This document shows positions 38,480 through 43,999 of a stretch of 43,999 nucleotides of DNA, piece by piece (within the stretch, counting starts at the first letter, position 1; each line of letters begins with the position of its first letter). The position numbers and the translations under genes are program-made. Below the pieces are notes generated by a model. It ran no database searches, was not told the origin of the DNA, and saw only the letters and a list, made by a program, of their open reading frames with translations. Source of the DNA: Pseudomonas sp. TH10 (GTDB lineage Bacteria > Pseudomonadota > Gammaproteobacteria > Pseudomonadales > Pseudomonadaceae); NCBI RefSeq assembly GCF_016651255.1, contig NZ_JAEKEG010000047.1, forward strand, positions 1-43,999, given 5' to 3'.

Positions 38480-38671
38480 CAGAATCACTGCTCGGTAAAA
38501 CAGTCCACTGCAGCTCGCCCAATCAGGTCAGCTGCGGCCGCCACCCCCACCGGGGATGTGCCGGCCTCCGAGCTGCACACTGTCCACAAGACGGCGTGAG
38601 GTGAGCCGACGTCAAAAGCGTCGAGCCAGGACGAAGTTCTCTAAGGGGAGGCCGACGGGTCTCCCCTTTTT
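38480..38671 (+). ncRNA. Candidate structured small RNA with intrinsic terminator
   Basis: No protein-coding frame fits this stretch. A long closed structure runs 38500-38583: ACAGT/ACTGT (38500-38504, 38579-38583), then TGCAGCTCG/CGAGCTGCA (38509-38517, 38569-38577), then GGCCG/CGGCC (38536-38540, 38562-38566) and an inner CCCC/GGGG stem. A small GACG/CGTC hairpin follows near 38610. The end is a classic terminator (38643-38668). A -10-like TATTCT at 38468 suggests a start near 38480, about 190 nt in all. I do not recognise the family; the exact 5' end is uncertain. Confidence 0.6.
38643..38671 (+). terminator. Intrinsic terminator of the candidate small RNA
   Basis: AAGGGGAG (38643-38650) pairs with CTCCCCTT (38661-38668), the stem extending inward by GCC/GGT to a GACG loop, and a run of five T ends at 38671. 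It ends about 100 bp before the next gene. Confidence 0.9.
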
Positions 38672-38770
38672 ATGCCTGCGAAAAATACTGCGCGACTGAT
38701 AACCTGTTGCAGAACCGGCCTGTGCTTTCCCAGTCTTATGTACAAGCCCTGAGCTCCTGTGAGGAAAAGC

Positions 38771-39841
38771 ATGAAGTCGCGCATCCGGCGTTTGGCCGGT
38801 GTTGGTTTACTGTGCATCAGCGTCACGACCCAGGCGCTGGCTGACGAGCCGCAAAATCGGGGGCCTGGTGGTGGCCCGCAAGGTGATGCTCGCCAGGGCA
38901 ATAATCCGGGGCGCGGTGGCAACGATCATTCGCAACGCCCGCAGAATGCGCCCAACAGCAGAGTAATCAGCCCCGTGGGCAGGGCAACGACATCATTCGC
39001 GGTGACAACAGTCGACAGTTCGAGCAGAACGGACCGACAATCGCAACAGGGCAAAGTCGCCCGCCACCGGACTACAACCAGCCCGGTGCGACCACCGCCG
39101 CCTCCACCCCAGTTACCCGCCAATGACCTGCCGATCCAGGGTCGCCCCGACAGCGTGCGCCAGACCCAGCAACCTCAGCGGGGCTATTATCAGGATGAGC
39201 CACGGCGCAACGATGCTACACCCGCATTGGCAAGTCGGCGGGCCGGGGCGCGTCGCCGATGACCATCGTAATGACAATCGCTGGCCCGGTCGCCCGCACT
39301 GGGCACGGTAATGGCTGGGGACCTGGGCCGCAGTATCGTCCAGGGCATGTGATCGACCGCTTCCCGGACCGTGATTATCGTGTGCCCTACGGTGGCCAGC
39401 GATTACTTCTACTCGGGCGGCTACTGGTACCGTCCACAGGGGCCACGTTATGTGGTGGTGCAACCGCCGCGCGGGATCCGGGTGGGCTACCTGCCCGATT
39501 ACGCACGCGAGGTGTGGATCGGCGGTTCGCTGCTGTTCCTGGCGGCCGGTTCGTACTATGCCTATCAGGAAAGCACCCGGGATTACGTGGTGGTCGAGCC
39601 ACCGGGACAACCGCTGCCACAGTCGGCCAGCAACGGCTACGACGTTGAAGCTTACCCGGCCAATGGACAGTCGCCGGAGCAGGTCAATCAGGACGGCTAC
39701 GACTGCTACCGCTATGCAGTCGAGCAGAGTGGTTTCGATCCACGTGCCGACACTTATCAGCCGGACCCCTCGGTGGTGCAGATCTACCGGCAGGCCCAGG
39801 GCAACTGCCTTGGCAGTCGCGGTTATCAGGTCAAATTCTGA
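38771..39841 (+). pseudogene. DUF6515-like exported protein, multiply frameshifted
   Basis: The frame opens MKSRIRRLAGVGLLCISVTT with a signal peptide ending QALA, then a Gly/Gln/Asn/Pro-rich region. Good coding sequence then hops frames about five times: SNQPRGQGNDIIRGDN; RPDSVRQTQQPQRGYYQDE; HPHWQVGGPGRVADDHRNDN; GWGPGPQYRPGHVIDRFPD; and YFYSGGYWYRPQGPRYVVVQ to the stop at 39841. The last part has a hydrophobic IGGSLLFLAAGSYYAY segment. The net shift is zero (1071 bp, 357 codons). DUF6515 is assigned from memory. Decay or a run of sequence errors are both possible. Confidence 0.75.
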
Positions 39842-40731
39842 GCGCGGGCCGCTTGCACCACTTCTTGCGGGTCAGCGTGCACCAGCACTTCGGCCCGTGG
39901 GTAGGCTTTGTGAATGGCATCGGCGGCCTGATCGCTGATGCCGTGCGCCACTGACAGGGTCAATTCTCCCGGCAACTCCAGGTGCAACTGCACGAACCAG
40001 TGGTTGCCGGAAATCCGCGTGCGCAAGTCATGCGCGCCCAACACCCCCGGTACACTGCACGCCAGTTCGAGCATGTGCTGACTGACATCGGTCGGCAGTT
40101 CTTCATCCATCAACACCGAAAAACTTTCCCGGGCGATCTGCACCGCGCTCCACAGAATGTAGGCAGCAATCCCCAGACCGAACCACGCATCAAGCTGATG
40201 AAAGCCGAGCCCGGCCAAAATCAGAGCAATCAGAATGCTGCCGTTGAGCAACATGTCCGAGCGATAGTGCAGCGAATCCGCGCGCACCGCGTTGGAGCCG
40301 GTCTGCTTGATCACCCGATGCTGCAATACCAGCAGCGCCGCTGTCAGCAGCAGCGAAAACACGATCACCCCGATGCTCAGCCACGGCGCGCCAAGCGGTT
40401 GTGGATCGTGCAGTCGCTCGTAAGCCTGAAATGCGATCAACACCGCACTGCCGCCAATGAACAGGGCCTGCGCCATGCCCGCGAGGGACTCGGCTTTGCC
40501 GTGACCGTAACGGTGATCGTCATCGGCCGGGCGCAGCGCGTAATGCACCGCCAGCAGATTGAGCATCGAGGTAATGCCATCGAGCGCCGAGTCGGTGAGG
40601 CCGGCGAGCATGCTCACCGAACCGCTCAGCCACCAGGCGATGGCTTTGGCGACGATCAGCGTGCAGGCCACCGCCACCGAGGCACGGGTCGCCAGCCGCA
40701 GCAGGCGGGCGTGTTCGGAGCTTGAGATCAT
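39826..40731 (-). CDS. Cation diffusion facilitator (FieF-like)
   Basis: A 301-residue CDF transporter exporting divalent metals (zinc, iron or similar) by proton antiport. Six membrane helices lie within residues about 20-200. Metal-site residues are the two Asp in TDSALDGITS (helix 2) and the His and Asp in HYRSDMLLN (helix 5), matching FieF. The cytoplasmic C-terminal domain contains GAHDLRTRISGNHWFVQLHLELPGELTL. The ATG giving MISSSEHAR was chosen. Its 3' end overlaps the convergent DUF6515-like gene by 16 bp. Confidence 0.93.
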   Translation of the reverse strand: MISSSEHARLLRLATRASVAVACTLIVAKAIAWWLSGSVSMLAGLTDSALDGITSMLNLLAVHYALRPADDDHRYGHGKAESLAGMAQALFIGGSAVLIAFQAYERLHDPQPLGAPWLSIGVIVFSLLLTAALLVLQHRVIKQTGSNAVRADSLHYRSDMLLNGSILIALILAGLGFHQLDAWFGLGIAAYILWSAVQIARESFSVLMDEELPTDVSQHMLELACSVPGVLGAHDLRTRISGNHWFVQLHLELPGELTLSVAHGISDQAADAIHKAYPRAEVLVHADPQEVVQAARAQNLT

Positions 40732-40757
40732 AGGTGCGGCGGTTCCTTGCAACAGGT

Positions 40758-41177
40758 TTATGCAGCGGGTTGCAGGCCGAACATGGCCAACTGCTGGGTG
40801 CTGCCCTTGTGCTGGATCAGGCGTGGATCATCCAGCGGGAAGCTGCGGCCCAGTTCGGTTTCCAGGATGGTCTGCAATTTGCCGTTGTCGACCTTGCCGT
40901 CGGCGCCAATCGCTTCCTGGAGTTTTTCAGGAGCCACTTGGGCGGTCTTCCCGGGTTCGAAATAGATCGCGCCAGTGGCGAAGTCGACGGCAAACGCGAT
41001 CAAGCCGGGAATGATGTAGAAGAGCAGGCCCACGGCATCCAGCACGGCAATCGCCGGGTCGACCTTGCCATCAATCTGGCCGCGCCGATCCGGGTAGAAA
41101 ATCGAACCGCACGCGGTGATTTGGGTGAGCAGAGTAGCGACCAGCACACCGCCGATCAGGCGAAAAGGTAAACGCAT
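40758..41177 (-). CDS. Small putative lipoprotein of unknown function
   Basis: A 139-residue protein whose signal sequence ends in a lipobox ITAC (C23), followed by GSIFYPDRRGQIDGKVDP and a hydrophobic stretch (AVGLLFYIIPGLIAFAVDFATGAIYF) that may be membrane-inserted. The remainder is a soluble helical tail (KLQEAIGADGKVDNGKLQTILETELG). It lies 26 bp upstream of the cation transporter on the same strand, so they may be co-transcribed. I do not know a function. Confidence 0.85.
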   Translation of the reverse strand: MRLPFRLIGGVLVATLLTQITACGSIFYPDRRGQIDGKVDPAIAVLDAVGLLFYIIPGLIAFAVDFATGAIYFEPGKTAQVAPEKLQEAIGADGKVDNGKLQTILETELGRSFPLDDPRLIQHKGSTQQLAMFGLQPAA

Positions 41178-41257
41178 GGGAAATCTCCTCAGTCATTTGA
41201 AAACGAAGCGTCGTCATTTGGAATTAAGACCCTGACGAACGCCCGGCAGTTCGCCGT

Positions 41258-41263
41258 TATACT
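41258..41263 (+). promoter_or_regulatory. -10 element of the hrpB promoter
   Basis: TATACT lies 23 bp before the hrpB ATG, and GGAG forms a ribosome site 5-8 bp before it. A -35-like CTGACG lies upstream, but at 20 bp spacing, so it is doubtful. Confidence 0.4.
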
Positions 41264-41286
41264 CGGCCCTCTGTTTTGGAGCCAGC

Positions 41287-43805
41287 ATGAATTCTTTGCC
41301 GATCGACGACGTTTTACCCGCCCTGCGTGAAGCCTTGGCGACACGCCACGAAGCCGTGCTCGAAGCACCGCCCGGTGCCGGTAAAACCACCCGCGTGCCG
41401 CTGGCCCTGCTCAATGAGGCATGGCTGGACGGGCAAACCATTCTGATGCTCGAACCGCGTCGCCTGGCTGCGCGTGCGGCGGCGGAGCGCTTGGCCAGCG
41501 AGTTGGGCGAGAAGGTCGGCGAAACCGTCGGTTATCGCATTCGTCTCGACAGCAAGGTCGGCCCCAAGACGCGCATCGAAGTGGTCACCGAAGGCATTCT
41601 CACCCGCCGTTTGCAGGATGACCCGGCGCTCGAAGGCGTGGGTTTGCTGATCTTCGACGAATTCCACGAGCGCAGCCTCGACGCTGATCTGGCGTTGGCC
41701 TTAAGTCTGAACGGTCGTGAGCTGTTCCGGGAAGACCAGCCGCTGAAAATCCTGCTGATGTCGGCCACCCTCGAAGGCGAGCGCCTGGCCGGGTTGCTCG
41801 ATGATGCGCCGATACTGCGCAGCGATGGGCGCATGTACCCGGTGGCGATGCGCTGGGGCAGGCCGTTCCAGGCGGGTGAATTCATCGAACCGAGACTGGT
41901 GCAGACAATACTTGAAGCCTTGAACGATGAAGCCGGCAGCGTTCTGGTGTTCCTGCCCGGGCAGGCGGAAATTCGGCGGGTGCATCAACAGCTGGCCGAT
42001 GCGCTGGGCGACAGTTCCCAGGTTCTGCTCTGCCCGCTGCACGGCGAGCTGGACCTTGGCGCCCAGCGCGCGGCTATTGAGCCGGCTCCTGCGGGCAAGC
42101 GCAAAGTAGTGCTGGCCACCAACATCGCCGAGACCAGCCTGACCATCGACGGTGTGCGTGTGGTGATCGATGCCGGGCTGGCGCGGGTGCCGCGCTTCGA
42201 CCCCGGCAGTGGCATGACCCGCCTCGACACCCAGCGAATTTCCCGTGCCAGTGCCACCCAGCGTGCGGGCCGGGCCGGGCGCCTGGAGCCGGGGTGTGTT
42301 ATCGCCTGTGGTCCCAGGATCAGCACGAACAGCTGGCGGCCTATGCCAGTGCGGAAATCCTCTCGGCTGACCTTGCCAGCCTGGCCTTGCAACTCGGTCG
42401 CTGGGGTGTAACGCCCGGGCAACTGGTCTGGCTCGACATCCCGCCGGCCGCCGCTTATGCGCAGGCGCAGGATCTGCTGCAACGCCTGGGCGCTCTGGAT
42501 GGCGAGACGCTGACCCGCCACGGCCAGGCCATGGCCGAGCTGCCGGCGCATCCACGTATTGGTCATTTACTGTTGCGCGGCCAGGACCTGGGGTTGGCAG
42601 ATATGGCCTGCGACGTCGCGGCTCTGCTGGGGGAGCGCGATATCCTGCGCGGCGCCGGTGCCGATCTGCATAGCCGGTTGGTCCTGTTGTCCGGCGCGGA
42701 ACGCCCCGCGCGTGGCGCCCAGGGCGGCGTCCAGCGTGCGCGGCAACTGGCACGGCAGTATCGCGGCTACCTGCGGGGCAAGGCGACGCAGGCGGTCAGT
42801 GATCCCGAACATCCACGCTGGCTGGGCGCGCTGTTAGCGCTGGCCTATCCCGACCGCGTGGCGCAGCAACGCCGTGCCGGTGGCGCCGAGTATCGCCTGG
42901 CCAACGGCCGGGCGGCGCTGTTCGCCGAAGCGGACAGCCTGATGAAGCAAGCGTGGCTGGTGATTGCCGACCTGGGCAGTCGCCAGGGCCAGCGAGAGGA
43001 ACGGATTTACCTGGCGACGGATTTTGATCCGGCGCTGTTCGACTCCGTGCTGTGCGAGCAGGTGCGCCTAGTCGACCAGCTTGACTGGGATGAGCGCGAG
43101 GGCGTGTTGCGCGCCGAGCGCCAACGCAAGGTTGGGGAACTGATCCTCAGCCGCGAGCCGTTGACCGGCCTGGATGAAAGCGCCCGGAGTCAGGCGCTGG
43201 TCAATCTGGTGCGGCGCAAGGGCCTGGAGCTATTGCCGTGGACCCCGGAGCTGCGCCAGTGGCAAGCGCGAGTGGCGCTGTTGCGCCAGCTGGATCTGGC
43301 GGGGAAGGGCCAGAGCGAATGGCCGGACGTCAGCGACGCCGCGTTGCTAAAAAGCCTTGAACACTGGCTGATGCCGTATCTGGGCAAGGTTTCGCGGCTG
43401 AGCCATTTCAGCAACCTGGACCTGTCGAGCATCGTCCACAACCTGTTGCCCTGGCCGCTGCCGCAACGCCTGGACGAGCAGGCGCCGCATCACCTGAGCG
43501 TGCCGTCGGGCTCTTCGATCCGCCTGGATTACAGCGAGCAGCCACCGATCCTGGCGGTACGCTTGCAGGAACTGTTCGGCCTGTCTGACACCCCGCGCAT
43601 CGCCGGCGGCAGGCAGGTGGTGAAACTGCACCTGCTATCCCCGGCGCGCCGGCCGGTGCAGGTGACCCAGGACCTGGCGAACTTCTGGCGCAGTACCTAC
43701 GCCGAGGTGAAGAAGGACTTGAAAGGACGATACCCCAAGCATTACTGGCCGGATGATCCGTTGGTGGCAGAGGCGACAGCGCGCATAAAACCGCGCAAAA
43801 GCTGA
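41287..43805 (+). CDS. hrpB: ATP-dependent helicase HrpB, frameshifted in this sequence
   Basis: HrpB is a DEAH/RHA-type helicase of bacteria. The N-terminal part shows Walker A APPGAGKTTRVP (about residue 28), LLIFDEFHERS, LLMSATLEGERLA, and QRAGRAGR. The frame fails just after LEPG. The continuation (CYRLWSQDQHEQLAAYASAE, helicase-associated and HrpB C-terminal domains ending HYWPDDPLVAEATARIKPRK) is in another frame. Adding one G to GGGG at 42291-42294 restores EPGVCYRLW and 839 residues, the family length. A 1-nt deletion in a G run is a likely sequence error. Confidence 0.9.
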
Positions 43806-43813
43806 AGATCAAC

Positions 43814-43874
43814 AGATCGCAGGCTATGCCAGCGCCTACGTTGGCTCGCATTCAAATGCAGGAGCCTGCGATCT
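43814..43874. terminator. Inverted repeat between hrpB and the right-edge gene (family C)
   Basis: AGATCGCAGGCT (43814-43825) and AGCCTGCGATCT (43863-43874) are exact inverted copies, the right arm followed by TTT. It separates two convergent genes and probably terminates both. Confidence 0.75.
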
Positions 43875-43882
43875 TTTGACGG

Positions 43883-43999
43883 TCAAGCGGCCGCCTTGGC
43901 CGTCAGCTGCTCCCGACAGTAATCGGCAAACAATTGCGCCGGCTTGGTCAACTGGCCGCGCTTTAACCACGCCGCCACCAGCCCGGAGCCGGTGACTGC
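43883..43999 (-). CDS. Unidentified gene, C-terminal fragment (partial)
   Basis: Thirty-eight codons before a stop at 43883-43885 read AVTGSGLVAAWLKRGQLTKP and end REQLTAKAAA. The rest lies beyond the right edge. The GSGLVAAWLKRGQL pattern, in which a position in the ligand domain precedes a short helix, is reminiscent of the C-terminus of LysR-type regulators, but this is a guess from a short piece. It is convergent with hrpB. Confidence 0.5.
   Translation of the reverse strand, partial: AVTGSGLVAAWLKRGQLTKPAQLFADYCREQLTAKAAA

Noticed and set aside
38590..38671. Possible mini-ykkC (guanidine-II) motif because of GACG loops
   Set aside because: Only the terminator loop shows the ACGG-like sequence; the paired hairpins with ACGR loops at defined spacing are not present, and no guanidine transporter follows.

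Overview
The window is chromosomal DNA of a Pseudomonas, most likely of the P. fluorescens group. The evidence is the high GC content, the protein sequences, three families of inverted repeats typical of these genomes, and a gene order that (from memory) matches the P. aeruginosa block around pbpA-rodA, lipBA, leuS-lptE-holA, miaB-ybeZYX-lnt, hemL-thiE-thiD, ladS, amn and hrpB. It is housekeeping sequence. I see no prophage, insertion sequence, CRISPR array, integrase, tRNA or rRNA.

Left part (1-12.7 kb): after a partial DedA-type membrane gene and the mpg DNA glycosylase comes a long plus-strand run. Its genes are proA, nadD, rsfS, rlmH, mrdA (PBP2), rodA, mltB, rlpA, dacA, ybeD, lipB and lipA. 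It joins rod-shape peptidoglycan synthesis and remodelling (PBP2, RodA, MltB, RlpA, PBP5) to ribosome maturation factors and protein lipoylation, and ends at a strong terminator after lipA.

Middle (12.7-31 kb): ldcA (peptidoglycan recycling) faces a second, lipoprotein-type lytic transglycosylase. The minus-strand leuS-lptE-holA cluster follows, then two plus-strand genes (a small unknown protein and a YdcF/ElyC-like protein). Next come the minus-strand genes miaB, phoH/ybeZ, ybeY, corC/ybeX and lnt. A DUF1820 gene and a Sel1-repeat protein precede the minus-strand thiD-thiE-hemL cluster.

Right part (31-44 kb): the hybrid sensor kinase gene ladS, an AidB-like acyl-CoA dehydrogenase, amn, a pseudouridine synthase (rluE type), DUF2788, an Lrp/AsnC regulator, a probable structured small RNA ending in a classic terminator, a DUF6515-like gene with many frameshifts, a cation diffusion facilitator, a small lipoprotein, hrpB, and the 3' end of an unidentified gene.

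Two things stand out. First, six conserved genes (holA, miaB, ladS, rluE, the DUF6515-like gene and hrpB) are broken by 1-nt indels, mostly in short runs of G or C. As holA is normally essential, most of these are probably sequence errors; ladS could be a real lesion because its receiver domain also carries an unusual Asp-to-Gly change. Second, the 415-bp gap between lrp and the DUF6515-like gene encodes a strongly folded candidate small RNA that I cannot assign to a known family. It is the best candidate here for something undescribed.
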